Below are positions 27,241 through 40,810 of a stretch of 64,000 nt of DNA, in pieces. The stretch is from Bradysia coprophila. Taxonomy: Eukaryota > Arthropoda > Insecta > Diptera > Sciaridae. The DNA lies in contig NW_023503307.1 of the NCBI RefSeq assembly GCF_014529535.1, positions 1,853,739 through 1,917,738 of the forward strand, written 5' to 3'. The notes under the pieces are model-generated. The model was given only the letters and a program-made list of their open reading frames with translations, searched no databases and was not told the DNA's origin. The position numbers and the translations under genes were made by a program. Each line of letters starts with the position of its first letter. The stretch's first letter is position 1.

Positions 27241-29992
27241 AGCGTAGATTCGGTTGTGACGAGGTTATCGAATTGGATATAACACAGAATGCAACAATGT
27301 TTTTGTTCTCGTTTTGCGGTTGTGAAAGATCCGAATCCGGTACAGAACAACTATTGTCCAAATCAGACACACGAACAGAAGTTGAACAAAAGTGCACCGG
27401 TTTGCCATTGTGATGCTTTATAAATACTGCCTCAGGGTCGTGTAAACAGAGCCCAATAACTAAATATCCTTTTTTTGTCTTAACATAATTATGGGGTTGT
27501 GATTGGTGTATCTTTCCCAAACACACATTAGACCCATTAGTGGCTTTGCACCAGTTACCCAATGAAACTAGTTAAAAAAAATTCATAATTCAGTTGTAGT
27601 ATCCTCCATTCTTGTTTTAATGCGCTAATTTTCTGTTGTAAAAGGTGTGTAACTACAGTTCAGGTTAGTCGACTTTCCAATCAGGACGTACTGATTTATT
27701 TATTTCTAATTGTTTTGCACTAATTGTTTTCTCCTTGAGCTACAGTGCTTATCTTACTTTTATTTATAACTCAATTACGGTTGTAAAAAGATATTAGCCA
27801 AGTAATGCATCACTGTTAACGCACATGCTAGATAACATTGTGAAAAATTATGTACGTCAAAAGACGATTTACGAACGATGTGCATTTAATTAACACAGAA
27901 CTTCAAAATTGTTGCATTCAAAGCGTACAACTTCTTATGATCTCCATAAAATAATAGACTCTCGAACGAAATATAATACAATTTCGAAGGCGTGTTCTCT
28001 TAGATAGAACCACGATATATAACATGTTAATAAAGTATATTATACTGCGTGGTACTGTGTAATTTGAATAATTTTTAGATATTCTTTGTTAAATAAAATT
28101 AAAATCAAATCATTGTGTGCTGTGTGCACAGAACAACAATAGAAAATAAATTTCACCCAATATTCGATTTATACACGATATGTAATACACTCCAGTCTAA
28201 ATATCATGAATGTTCATGTTCAAACTGATTTCTTCATTGAAGGTAAATTTATTCGTTTATCAATTCACACCTGAATAAGAATACGAACAAATTTGATATG
28301 GGATGAATTCATACCGATCCTATGCGGTAATAAAGTTTTGAATTTTGATAATTTCATTTATTCACGTTGCAATAGATGGATGTAATAGTTTAACTGACGC
28401 CTAAAGTATGATTAGACTCGTGTGAGTAACCGGGTACAGTATGTTTGCTCTTGTACTTGAGATAGTAGTCTCTCAAGTTATAATTCGAGAATTGTTTGAA
28501 TTGCAACTTGTTGTTGTATTGTGCGACCTTTTCGATGCAGCAAAAATGTGCATTTTAACTGTAACCAGCAATTTATTTTGACAAGTTACTTTAGCTACAT
28601 TTAGGACGTGAAAAGGACCCAATTTAAATTTAGGCCTCTTTCGCATTGCTATGTGTACATTGCTAGCTCAATTGAGTTTTCATACTAGAAGTTCACAAAG
28701 AATGTAAAAAGGCGGAACAATTTAGCAAATGTTAGCCTGCCAGAATGTTTATAGTTTGCAGAATCTCATTTCTTTTCTTTTGAATTAATTGAGGCTATAC
28801 TCAATCTGATCATGACCTGATTTAAGATTTCAGCTCAACTTGAACGAACCTGACTGAACCCGAACCTAAAGGTTTGGTAATAATAATAAATAAAGGCAAG
28901 GTTCTTGAACCTCACGTGAAGCACCAGCTCTGAAATGATAATTTATGAGCTCGGGTTCATTGAACCTGAATCTACTATAAATAAAAACTAATTTTAGATT
29001 CAGGTCATTTGAAAACCCATCCGCGAACTTTATTTTTAGATTCTCCATCGGTCTTCAGAATTTTTGTCTAGATGCGTGCGGGTCAATGAAGTCATTCCAT
29101 ATTAAGATAGAAGAAATATTTAAATTTTGGATTGAAGCATTTTTTTTAGGCTGAATCGAACAAGAGAGATATTGTTCTCGTTTTTCAGCTGAACAAAAAA
29201 ACTTGTTTTCTCGGATAAATGATATCAAAAACTAATCAAAACACAGTTTAACAACCTTTCGTGCATACATTGTGTACAAAATGCCATATACGCCAGATGA
29301 ATCATTTTTTAACATTATATGCTTCTCGTCATGTTACCTGAGTCTTATAGAATTGACTAACAATTTACGTAACAATTGAAATAGGCAATCACTTCAATTA
29401 ACAGTTTTAAAATATGCATTTTATCTGAATGCAATTAGTTACCGATTCCTTTGAATTTCTATTCAATTTCTTACATTACTCATTTCAGATATTAGTTAAC
29501 GGTAGAGTCTACACAAATTGCTTGTCGATAAAAGGTTTACACAATGAAAAGAATTAAATGGAATCAATTTGGAGAATGAGACTCCGTAATATACCTGAGT
29601 GTATCTGGTATATAGATCTCCGAATTTGTGTGGCAATTTCCGTATAATATAGTATCCAAAATTTCTATAAAAAAACTTCCATTTCAAGTAGATAATATGA
29701 CTGTCATATTGGTTTTGTATAAATATAATAATGTGACTCATAAAGCGAAAACAAAAAAAATTGAATAAAAAAACTGAATTTTCGTTTAGTTGAGTACTTG
29801 CATATCATTACGGTAGCTTGCATAATAAATAGTCAAATGCTGTGTGATTGTCTATTAAGTAAGACAAGCCAGACACATATATCTAATTACGTTTTGCCTT
29901 GAATTGTGAATCAAAATTTTAGTCTTCTTTCAGCTCATTTGATTTATTTCCAAATTGTACCTAACATTTTGCCTTTGCTTTTCTTCTTATAG

Positions 29993-32900
29993 GACCAAGA
30001 ATCGTGGGTAATCGTTCACCATCTACAAACACAATCGGGCATCTTAGATCCCGACGATAAAGTAAATGATGTGGCAGATGATCGCGAACAGATTTTAGCA
30101 AGTTTCGAAGACACGGGGCCTGATCCCGGAGTGCCTCAAGGTGGTGGTGATGGAGCCAGTGGTAGTTCGGTTGGTACAGGCAGTCCTGACATATTTCGGG
30201 TAAATGTGCTGTACTGTTTTAGCTAAAATTTGACCGTTTACTAACAATCGTTTTATGCAAAATATAGGGACCACCGGAACAGAAATATGATTCCGAGAAT
30301 AATACACCCCACATCGAGGTTACTTCCACAAATACTCCCAATTCCGGATTGTTACTACAGGTTCGGCGCAGTAGCGATCCATCGATAAATCAAATTGGAT
30401 TGGATCCACGTAATCCAACATTGAACAGTGTCAAAGAGCAGCAAGATCCGACGAAACGATGGTCGGCAGCGCCAGTGTGTCGTGGTGATGACGACGAATC
30501 GGAACGCATGTTATTGATTGGAAATGAGAAAAAAGGATCTTTTCTGTCGCCTTCTTGGGAAAGTGAATTAGAAGAATCTCAACCGGAATCGATGACCAAT
30601 CAGTTTTCGAGATCAGGCCGTTTATCGATGCAATTCCTGGGAGACGGAAACGGTTACAAATGGATAGACGCTGCCGAAAAGATTGCTTCCAATTACAGTT
30701 CCAAATCTCTACCCCGTGAATCTAAGCGAAAAGAACCGTTGGGTCAAGCATATGAGTCAATGCGTGAAAAGAATGGTGAGATGCTACTGATTGTCAATGA
30801 GTATGGGGGTCCATTAGGGCTGACAGCTATTCCTGATCTGGAAAATGGTGGATTATTAGTACAAAACGTTGAACCCGGAAGCCGAGCTGAGCGCGGTCGA
30901 TTACGTCGTGGCGATCGAATATTAGAAATAAATGGAATTAAATTGGTTGGGTTATCGGAAGCGTCGGTTCAGAGTCATTTGAGACAGAGTTGTTCAGCAC
31001 CGGAGCTCCGATTGAGAGTAATACGAGGCAATATGTTGGTGAAACAATTGCGCAGAGAAATGTCCGAAATGATTGAAGCAGAAGAAAAACCAACCACCAC
31101 AAAAGTAGCGACCGTTTCACCAACCAGAAAAATGCCAGGTGCACAAAATGCCACTACATCCTTGCAAGTAGCCAATACGAGAAAATTAGGACGACAAATC
31201 GAAATATATCTGACTAAGGGACCGCATGGTCTTGGATTCAGTGTGACAACGAGAGACAATCCTGCCGGTGGTCACTGTCCAATTTACATCAAGAAAATTC
31301 TACCAAAGGGCGCTGCCATCGAAGATGGCGGTCTCAAGCCCGGCGATAGGTTATTAGAAGTTGACAATGTACCGATGACTGGCAAATCACAAGGCGAAGT
31401 TGTTGGTATTCTGCGTTCGACGATGTCCGGGGCAACCGTGAAAATAGTTGTGTCCCGGCAACAGGAGTTCGAAGAGATTGACGAAAGAGAAATCGTAAGC
31501 TCTTACACTTCTAAGTACTGTTGTGCAAATATTTTATTGAAATTTATTTGCTTACAGGGCTACAGTGAAAACGAACAGGACAACACATCACCACCAAAAC
31601 CACCAGCACCAGTATTTCCACAGAAATCTAGCCTGCGCAAACCAAAGAAAATTGAACTAAACGAACAAAATCTACTTGAGAAACATATAATTGAAGCCGC
31701 TAGCGATTCAACATCGTCGAATGTAAGTTAAGCGAAATTGATGTCATGCGTCACATCTAACGTATTCAATTTTTGTTTCCAAATATAGGACAGCGCACAA
31801 GTGTTCCCATGGCGAAATCGAGAAATTCTCACTTTACACATACCTGTTCATGATACGGAAAAGGCCGGTCTCGGCTTAAGCGTAAAAGGGAAAACAGGTT
31901 CCAACAATTCATCGGGCAGCAGTTCGAAATCTACGAAACACGACGGTGATCTGGGAATATTTGTTAAAAGTGTATTTCATGGCGGTGCAGCACACAAAGA
32001 TGGTCGCCTAAAAATGAACGATCAGCTGCTTAACGTTAACGGTATCTCGTTACTGGGTCAATCGAATGCCGAAGCGATGGAAACGTTGAGAAAGGCCCTA
32101 CTGCATACTGGTGGAAAGTATCCCGGCATGATTACATTGACGGTTTCACGACGAATAACTCGACCAAACAGCACAATCGAAACCTACGAATCAAATCACT
32201 CGAGATCTGTATCGAGTACAAGCGAACAGTCTGGAAAGACTGTGATTTATGTGAGCAACGAAAAATTAGAGCAAAATGGGCTGCGTAATAATCCAGCGGC
32301 GAATACAAATCGGTGAGTAAAATGTGTGGGCTAGTTGTCGAAGGCGGAAATCAACAAAATATTTTTTTCAGTTGGAGCAATCCAGTGTTGGATCGATTAA
32401 CTGGTGGCACTGGCCACATACCACCACCAATGCATCAAAGACCTTCTCCTCTAATACAATCACATGGCTTACGCAACGAAAGTTACTACATGGCTACAAA
32501 TGAAACGTGGAGCCCTTCGCTGATGAACGGAAATAATTCAGTTCTGATTGAAGAGGACCCTGAGCCAACTTCTCCGTGAGTGTGACGAATTTAGGGCGTA
32601 AATGAAACACGCTGCTAACTTTCACAATTCTAAAATTTCAGAACACTTCCCCATCCCAACCATCGCATCGGCGATCATCAAGCGCCAACATCCCCAAAAG
32701 GCGATGTTACCTACGACAGTCAACTATCGCTAGAAACCAATCCTCCTGTGGATGCATTTAGTCGTGACGCAATCGGACGTCGTAGTATGTCGGAAAAGCA
32801 TCATGCCGCTCTCGATGCAAAGGAAACCGGCACATACCAGAGGAATAAAAAACTTCGCGAACAACGGGAACGCGATCGTAAAGCCCAAGGAAAACTCGGC

Positions 32901-35900
32901 GCTGCAACGTCAATGGGATCAATGGAATCAATTTCTAGCAATGCAAACGAGAAAAGAGATCAGCTCGGTGAGCTGGGTCCGTCATTGGGACTGAAAAAAT
33001 CGTCAAGTCTGGAATCGCTGCAAACAATGGTACAAGAGATACAAATGTCCGATGAGCCAAGAGTATCATCTTTGCGAACACCGAGAGGTCGAGGCCGAGA
33101 AGAGAGTCTACGAGCGGCTGTTGAACGTCCAACTGAAAATAGTAAGATATCTGCTGTGGTCTTCATATCAGTCAAATTAATTAAATTTTTATTTGTAGAA
33201 CCACGCAAGCATTGGTTACTGGAAGACGGACCTAGTGACACCGAAGGTGGTTTCACCAACCGAAACGGCCCATTTCAAAGTTCGTTAAACGAAGGCAAAC
33301 ATAAATCGAGAAACAAGAAGCCCGGTCTGCTCAAAGGTATCGGACACATGTTTCGATTCGGTAAGCATCGCAAGGACGGTGTTGCGCCGGTCGACACACT
33401 CAGCGATATTGGACCCCAACATCAGCAACAGCACGATCCCAATTTGCAGAAGTTAGCCTTACAGCAAGCGCACGCACTGAACGATCGTCCTGTCGGTGGT
33501 CCACCCACTTATCAACCACCTCCACCAGTGCCGAATGGTAGCGCCATTCATCATAATGATGTATTCAATCATCGATATTCGCATTATGTCAACTATGATG
33601 AATTGCAACAACAAATCAGGTAAGAATTGTGTGGTGGAATGTGGAACTTTCGCCGTTGGTTTCTTTCCGTGAACCGCAACACAATTGTATATGAATTGCA
33701 CACTAACTTACTACTTGATGTTGAACGTCCGTTTAGATATGGGTTTGGGTTTGGAAAGAAATTTGTAAATTATACCGAGAATTGAAACGGATTGGAAATG
33801 ATCTAATGATTGATCGGATTTTTGGAATCAGTTGACTTGTTATTCATTATAAAGTCAAGTAGTCTTCGTTCAGGTCATAGAGTTTTAACTGAATTGGTTG
33901 TAGTAAATATTGTTATTGGAGTTTATTCTAACCTGCACATTTATTAAAAGTCAGCTAATGCACCAAGTAGCAGAAACTCTAATATTATTGTAAGAGACTT
34001 TGCATCATGTAAAATTTACTGAATGGTCGATTAGACATAAATGTTGGCAATAGGGACTGACGTCGATTTGGATTATTAGAGAGAATTCCAACACTACGCG
34101 TTTTACAACTCACTGCAGATGATACAGAGATGCAAATTCGATGCAAAAACGATACCTCCAAGATTTTGGAATGTTCGATTCACATTCCACCGCAAAAAAT
34201 CGGTCATCATTGGTCAACAATTGTAGCTTAACTGCGATGAGCAGTCTGTCGTTAAAGAAATTTAAATCAAATTCCAATTGCACTCTAGTGGTAAAGGTAT
34301 TGGTGCTGCCGGTCATAAAAAATTCCAAATTGTTTGAAATTATGTCGCTGGAGTTATTAAAAATTGATTAAATTCCATCCCGATTGATGACGACATTCCT
34401 CCCAAATCAGAATGCAGTTCATTTTCGAGTAAAATTTGTTTCCGTTGCATATTTTGTGTGTTTTTTTTTTGTAAATATTTTTTGTCTGTATTGTCCTGTG
34501 CAAAATAGTTTACGTAAATCAATTTTAATCATTATCATCATAACATTATTTCTAACTCATCACAGTCCTCAATCCGAACGTTTGTCTGAGTCTACGATTG
34601 CTCAAATGCGTCATCAAGTAATGCAACAGAGGGTTAAAGTTGAGGAAGAAAGGTAATTATATTGTCATTGCTTTTTGTGTGGTTTTGTTGAACACGAGAA
34701 ATGTTCTCATTTGCCGCGTAGTTTAGTCTAGTCGTAGAAGTTTTGAATGCATCAATTACTTCTTTTAATGACATTATTGAAGGTACGTTTATTTTTGGTA
34801 GCTGTGTTCTGAAAATATTTGATTTTTGGGAGCTGTTATAGTCTTTATAGCATTGTTCTACGAATTATTGTTTATTTTCATACTTTTTTGGCTTCATAGG
34901 ATGGCAATGATGTGGGCACCGAGTACTTCAGAGTGCCTAATAGTTGACTTTCTTTTAACAAAAAAACAAGAGCGAGTCTCTTGGATTCTGTGACACTAAA
35001 TAATCTACTCTCATCATCACTACTCGCTAGAACTTTTAAATTTTCCTAAGAAATCCAAAGAGCTGTTCATTCTTTGGATCAAAGAAGAATTAGCCAACTA
35101 TTTTATCCTTCCTACACATTTCACAGCTTCAACTGCATCTAAATTATTTTTAAATTAATCGGATGCATTGCCTTCCGATGCTTTAGTTAATGAATTTTTA
35201 GTTGTGCTTACAATCAGTATTGCCGCATCTCTCTTGAATGAGTTGATTATATGCAATTTCACTGGTTAAACATGTGAAACTTGAGCCACGAAATTGTTTC
35301 AAATCATAACCTTTCAAGACAGAGAAAACTATCGTTCAAGAGGACGAAAACTTTTTTTTTTCTCAAAATGACTACAGTTAGAAGAGAGGCACTGAAATTT
35401 CAGCATGAATTTGGTTCAGCTGTTTTTCAGTGCCTCTGACTGTAATCTCGTTTGTAGAGCATGTGAAGATCTGTCTATATTATGCACTCTAACCAGTTGA
35501 AGAGACATCTGTTACGGTCACCGTGTTCCAAAATGTTACTGCCACATTCATAAATCTATTTTTGACATCAGTACGTCACTTTGCGACCTCTTTATGTACT
35601 GAATTACCCTACAGTAACAGTAGACTTTTGAAAAACCAAGAAAAATTTTTCTTGGTTTTTTGGGTTTTGGAGCCCATTTTCCCCTTGAGGGTTTTGTAAA
35701 TTTTCCTTGTTAAATATAAAAATCCTAAGGACGTTGCAACTTGCATTGAGACACCTCAAGCATATTCCTTATGGTATTTTCTATGTTCCCCTGCCTCTCG
35801 CCTTCACTTACTGCTGCAGAAATGTTAGAGACAACGATTTTATTTCATGAGGCTTTTTTGAAATAAGAGATCTGTTTTACAGCGATTGGTGAGCAGGTTG

Positions 35901-36920
35901 GTTCGGGAACATAGAAAATACCATAAGGTGTATGCTTGAGGTGTCTCAATGCAAATTGCAACGTCCTTAGGATTTTTATATTTAACAAGGAAAATTTACA
36001 AACCCCTCAAGGGGAAAATGGGCTCCAAAACCCAAAAAACCGAGAAAATTTTGTCTTGTTTTTTCGAAAGTCTACTGTTACTGTATGGTAATTCGGTACA
36101 TAAAGGGGTCGCAAAGTGACGTACTGATGTCAAAAATAGATTTATGAATGTGGTAGTAACGTTTTGGAACACTGTGCGGTGTATTTAGATTTTCCACGCC
36201 ATTTTCGACAGTAATTCAAATTCTTTCTTGTTGTATGGTTTTGTTTGCAGGGTCTACAATGCAGGCAAAGCAAACTATTTTTGATATAAAATAGTTACTT
36301 ACGTATGTGCCTTGGACGATTGATTTTAGGTAATCTCCCGACGAACGAAGTGAGGGCTACAAGCGAAAGCGCCAAAGATCAATCTTCCAAGACGGGCATG
36401 TATTCAACTTCACATGTAAAGAAAAATTTCAAAATGCCTTCATTTTCGGCCGCGTTGCATGTAAATTGTTGTGTTGTGTGTTGCATGTTGGAGATATTGC
36501 TTGAATAGCGAAAACTCATTGAATATTAACACTTGCTTGCTTTGTATTTTAAGTCACAAACATTTGCCTGAGTTTCCTTTCATCAACTCCTAACTCATAT
36601 GGACTTAAACCAATTTAAACAAAAAAAAACCTATTTCTAGTCGTCGCAATCAACACTATCATTCACAACGTTCCACCCGAACATTGGACCCGAATGGACA
36701 TCATCAACGACCCGTTTCTAGTTATTACGAATACGAAACTGTGCAAAATGGCCACGGTTCGTCCACATTAGGCGCCCGAAAACCGAGCATCCCATCACCG
36801 CCAGCCAAATGGAATGGAACAATTAGCGGTGGCAGTGCCAGACATCGTGGACCGTTCGTAACGCAAGTAACAATACGCGAACAAAATCATTTACCATTGC
36901 ATCCGGCGTCGAAGGTTTGA
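29993..36920 (+). CDS. baz: bazooka / Par-3 polarity scaffold (5' coding exon missing)
   Basis: Cortical scaffold of the Par-3/Par-6/aPKC complex that sets apical-basal polarity. Exons read from splice sites and phase: 29993-30199, 30268-31494, 31558-31722, 31789-32312, 32372-32575, 32642-33141, 33199-33619, 34566-34652, 36641-36920 (TGA); 1204 residues in window, all junctions in frame. In-window residues 1-35 are the second half of the N-terminal oligomerisation domain (SWVIVHHLQTQSGILDPDD), followed by the GVPQGGGDGASGSS linker known from Drosophila Baz. PDZ1 lies at about 240-322, PDZ2 378-466 and PDZ3 546-656. The aPKC-binding/phosphorylation motif KKSSSLESLQ is near residue 893. RGPFVTQVTIRE and the C-terminal SKV also match Baz. 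The first exon, which should carry the initiator Met and the first half of the domain, was not found and probably lies to the left of the window. Identification is very secure; borders are by eye. Confidence 0.96.
31495..31557 (+). other. 63-nt stop-free intron in bazooka
   Basis: A GTAAGC donor and a TTGCTTACAG acceptor bound 63 nt between PDZ2 and PDZ3. The length is exactly 21 codons and contains no stop, so the open frame runs straight through it. The translated stretch is cysteine-rich and hydrophobic and unlike Baz, so I call it an intron; retention would insert 21 residues without breaking the frame. Confidence 0.8.
33142..33198 (+). other. 57-nt stop-free intron in bazooka
   Basis: A GTAAGA donor and a TTATTTGTAG acceptor bound 57 nt (19 codons, no stop) just after the aPKC-binding region. 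Removing it restores the Baz-like junction into KPRKHWLLEDG. As with the 63-nt intron, retention would be frame-neutral. Confidence 0.8.
35375..35442. mobile_element. Short family-A MITE (68 bp) in bazooka intron
   Basis: Inverted ends CAGTTAGAAGAGAGGCACTG and CAGTCAGAGGCACTGAAA, flanked by TA on both sides. It is an internally deleted relative of the copy at 1112. Confidence 0.7.
35519..36176. mobile_element. 658-bp hAT-like foldback in bazooka intron
   Basis: Arms of about 270 bp (35519-35790 and 35907-36176) are near-perfect reverse complements, starting CACCGTGTTCC and CACAGTGTTCC. The CAGTGTTCC terminus is typical of hAT elements. The 8-bp flanks TACGGTCA and TGCGGTGT share TRCGGT and could be a decayed target duplication. 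There is no transposase frame. Confidence 0.75.
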
Positions 36921-39758
36921 CAGAATGGACGGATATTTATTGAATCCTCAGTGGTTTGAGGCTGGACAGATTTGCCGATCCGTGGAATGAAAGAGAGATA
37001 GAGAAATGTCCATTCGATCGCAAAAGGATTCCGTCTTTTTCTAATTTCTATAAATTTGATAGACTGCAACTTAATTTTTAGTTTAACCGATAAGAAATGA
37101 GTTATTTCGAACGAAGGTAGTGGATGTCGGATGAGGATCAAATATTGTTTTTTTTTCTAATTTTTTTCTTTCTTTTGCTATCACTCCTTTTTTTAAAATA
37201 ATAATCATTAGACCTCACCAAACTGGTTGCAAATAGTTTTCCATAACTGTTCCAGTTAGCCTATTCGATTTAACAAAAAGAAAACAAAAATTGTACTTAA
37301 GCAAAATTCAGAAATATTTTGTATCTACACTAAGATCTATGATAATACGTAAAACGAGTGTGTGTTGTGTGTCTTCTTTAATGACATATAAATTACGAAA
37401 TGTAAAAAAAAACATTCTTTGACAAACTGTGATGTTAGACTAAAACGATGTAATTGATTCGTTTTTGGTTACCAATATAAGCTCAACGAAATTGTAGATA
37501 AAGAAGAAGACGAAAATGTTGTTGAGGTGGTACTGGCGCTTAACAGAAAATTTATTTCCTTTTTTTTGTTGTAAACTGTAGTCTCAATTTACCCACAAAA
37601 TGATAAAATAATTCCAATGCAACAATCAACTCTACACTAAAATCAAACGTACAAAAATTGGACATTACGGCCGAATCTACTTAAAACGAAAAGTTCCTTA
37701 AAATTTCACTTAGTCTGTGTCGTCACAAACTTCTAAATTATAGCGCTCATATAGTCTCATTCCACAACTGACAAAATGGAACACATCTGTTTACTCATCG
37801 AATGATGAGCAAGTTTCTTCAAAATTTCGACTTCATTTTGTAAGTTGTGGAACGAGGAAATGTTCTAAACGGTTTTCACATGACTGTGTACGTATTTTTA
37901 AATCGGACTCTGGTGTGTGATCTCGAAACTTCGGGCTCTGATAGGTGACATCGAAACTTCGAACTCTGATCGGTGATGTCGAAACTTCTGGTCATTCAAC
38001 GATCAGAACGTTCCAAGTATGTCCGTTGTGTACATTGTTCCATAGTGAGAGTTGATTATTGTCAATCGATTGAAATGCTTATCAATTACGTAACGCCGAA
38101 AAGGACGGAATGTCCGACAAGGCAGTAAGTTCTTTGTGTTACATAATTTTAAAAATTCTATCGAAACTTAAACTTAGCGACTTATATGTAAACAAGATAA
38201 ATTAATAAAACTTATTTACCGTCTTAGTTATGCGGGACCGAATCCCACTAGTTGAGAAGATTGTAGAACTCTGTCATCCAAATAGCATATAATAAAAGAA
38301 TGAAAATTTATTTGATTTTAAGACACTAAGACGTTTTGATGAAACATTAAATGGATTGAGGCGTATAAATCATCCCACTAAGCGTATTGTACTTTTTGGA
38401 TTTATAAGTGAAAGACTTTTCGCTATAAGGCATTCGCGCATCGAATTCTATTAACCACATTTACTGTAAAATGATGAGACACCCGGGGATTTTTAATCCA
38501 TAACGTTCTTCAAAAATCGGGCTTCGTTATCAATTTGTCAGCCTAAATAAATTTAATCGAAATCGTTGTCGACAAAACCAGTTCTTTCAGAAATTTTTGG
38601 ACGGAACATAATAATGGAGGTGGAAAGTTCTTCAGTGATCCACTAAAAATTTCTGGATGGTACTTGTGTGTAACCGCAACGGATATATTGTTCGGATCCA
38701 ATTTACTTTAGGTGTTTATATAGTTAGGTGAAAATGCTACGAAGTTAAAACACTTTAAAATTGGTAATTAGTGAGTAGTTGAAGATGTGAGCAGACAATG
38801 GCTTGGACCATTGTTTGTCTATTTGAAATAAAGTTTTTAACAACAATTTAGGCTAAAGATAGAATTTGTAAATTTATTTAGTTTACTAAACGTTATGGAC
38901 AAAAAATAAAGCAACAAAAACGAAACAAGAACGGAGATTTCATTCAAATCGCACACACCACTTCTGAAAAGGCGACTCTTATTGACAATTGAATTTAGGA
39001 GCATGGCAAAAAATTTGCTTAACTACTGGAATACACAAAACCTACAAACTTTCCGAACTTACTTGAGTTCTGAAACCGAAGGGGTTATCGACTACTCAAA
39101 TCTGTGTGGCACCATTTGCCCATTTTCTTGAGTCTTTCACTGAATACTTACAGACTCTTTTGTATGGCCGTTTCCTGAAGATTGACTAACAACAAGCCCA
39201 TCTCACGATGCCCAGTAACCCAGTATGGTCAGACCTGACCTACGTGTGATACCTTTTTCACAAGTCGGTATTAGTAGAGAAGCAGAGAAAATATGTGTGT
39301 AACTCACCCTACACGCAAAGCAGTCGGTGGAACTAGCTGAAATTGAGCAACATCTGCCGCTTCGTTCTGTCTGATATGCCCTGAGTTGATGATTCAGGGA
39401 ATAGCAACAAAATTTTGTTCCAGTTACGTTTCGGACGATCGTTCCGACATTGATGATCAAATTTGATCATTTCATTTAGAGGCGCCGACCCCGTATAGTC
39501 TGTGCAACTGGTTTCATCGTTTGAAGAGTGTAAGTATGAACTACTGTTTTTCAAGCAAAAAATGTGCTCGTTTCCTTTTAAAAAATCAACGGACAATGAA
39601 ACGAAGCGTCATCTATGTTTCATATTTATTTCCCACTGTTACGAAGGTAGCATTTGTATTGCCAACTACTACCAAAAATACCAATTAACGACAATTTTGG
39701 TAATGCCACGATGGCAATTTGGCAAGATAACATTCACGCAATCGATCCAAACACGCAT
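36921..39758. other. Bazooka 3' region and intergenic DNA
   Basis: No gene is seen. First canonical AATAAA signals after the bazooka stop are at 38204 and 38291. It contains an imperfect inverted repeat at about 37756-37856 (ends CATTCCACAACT) and a short tandem repeat at 37919. Confidence 0.5.
37919..37991. repeat. 28-bp tandem repeat, 2.6 copies
   Basis: Units at 37919, 37947 and 37975 (partial) share TCGAAACTTCG and CTCTGAT with a constant 28-bp step. Confidence 0.7.
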
Positions 39759-40810
39759 CTATTGTTCTAACGATTCCAGTTTCTTTAACGTTTTAAGCTC
39801 TCTCTCAATATTGTTTATGCAATCGATTTTCAAGTTCCTCTGAGCATCTAAACACTCATCTGCCGTTGTCGCAGTTTGTTGGTTGGTTGGACGAAACTGT
39901 TTCGGTTTCGTCTCAATTTTCTTCAGTTCTTTGTCAATTAAGGTCAAAATCAATTTTTTCGATTTTTCCAAAAAATCAATGTCTGTCGACTGATTACTTG
40001 CTTCGAACATACAATTATTGGACGAATAGCGTTGGCGCATCTCGTCAAAATGATGTACAGTAAAAATGCCCTTAGTACAATGCCTATTTGAGAGATGCTC
40101 CCCTGTCGATTTTGTTAAAGTTTTACACGAATCATCCGACCATCCTTCGTTTTGCATCTGCGGAACATCACCACTTCCATCTCGAATGACTCGACTTTGT
40201 GGTTGCTTTCTATCCATGATCGTCGAATGATGATCTCCGAACCAATCTTTAACACCATCTGATGGATATGTGGCCGTTTCTTTTCGACTTTCCGAAATAT
40301 CATATAGACGAGACCGCTGAATGTTGTTAGCATTTTCCATTGGTGATCTTGTATCAGTGATTGCCGTCAGTTTAGCTTTGTCCGTTTCTAGCTTATTTGC
40401 TTCCTTAAAACATTTTTCAACTTCGTACATTTTTGTCTCTAACTCTTGGAACTTTTCGTTTAATTCCTATGTGAAAGCATTATGTGATAAATTCAGTCTT
40501 CAGTGCAAAAATGATACTGAGCTATTAATTACCTGAAAGTGATTACAGGTACCACCAATTTTGAAGTCATTTTTCGAATTTAAATTGTAGTATGGTCTAG
40601 GTGGATGTTGAATTGATGTTTTGGCCTTCATTTCAAACATAGTAAGGTAGATCACGGTGGAATTGTGTAAAGAAATAAAAATTGTCTTACCTCAGCATCT
40701 AATTTATTTAAATGATCGTACTGATTTCGATTACCACGAATCTGATCATCTGCTGGATCGAATCCACGGGAGGCGTATAGGTCATCGGTAAAAGAACCTT
40801 TGTTGAACAT
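39759..40810 (-). CDS. Unrecognised 306-aa coiled-coil protein, three exons
   Basis: I do not recognise this protein. On the minus strand exon 1 is 40810-40691 (ATG, 40 codons, begins MFNKGSFTDDLYASRGFDPA), exon 2 40625-40533 (31 codons), exon 3 40466-39759 ending in TAG. Donors are GTAAG and GTAATT; acceptors are ATGAAG and TTCACATAG. All junctions are phase 0, which supports the model. The first 70 residues are polar and proline/asparagine-containing. About residues 72-95 and the C-terminal 80 residues (EKSKKLILTLIDKELKKIET and ERELKTLKKLESLEQ) look like amphipathic coiled coil; the middle is low-complexity and charged. There is no signal peptide or membrane span. It lies between bazooka and allantoinase, on the opposite strand to both. 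A centrosomal or cytoskeletal role would be a guess. The start could lie further upstream if a 5' exon was missed. Confidence 0.72.

Larger units (their letters stand above)
1..29992. other. 30 kb without a recognisable gene (probable bazooka upstream/intron DNA)
   Basis: Scanning all frames, I found only short, AT-driven open frames and no recognisable protein. The first visible bazooka exon starts mid-domain at 29993, so at least part of this region should be its first intron. It contains the repeats and elements listed separately; between them I see AT-rich unique sequence, poly-A/T runs and no tRNA or rRNA gene. A stretch at about 15900-16110 with less extreme composition and a TTCTGGTAAAG donor-like end could be an untranslated exon, but this is weak. 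Confidence 0.6.

Noticed and set aside
27125..27562. 145-aa minus-strand open frame
   Set aside because: Its C-terminal third is a translation of the palindrome array, and the rest matches no family; treated as part of the mobile element region.
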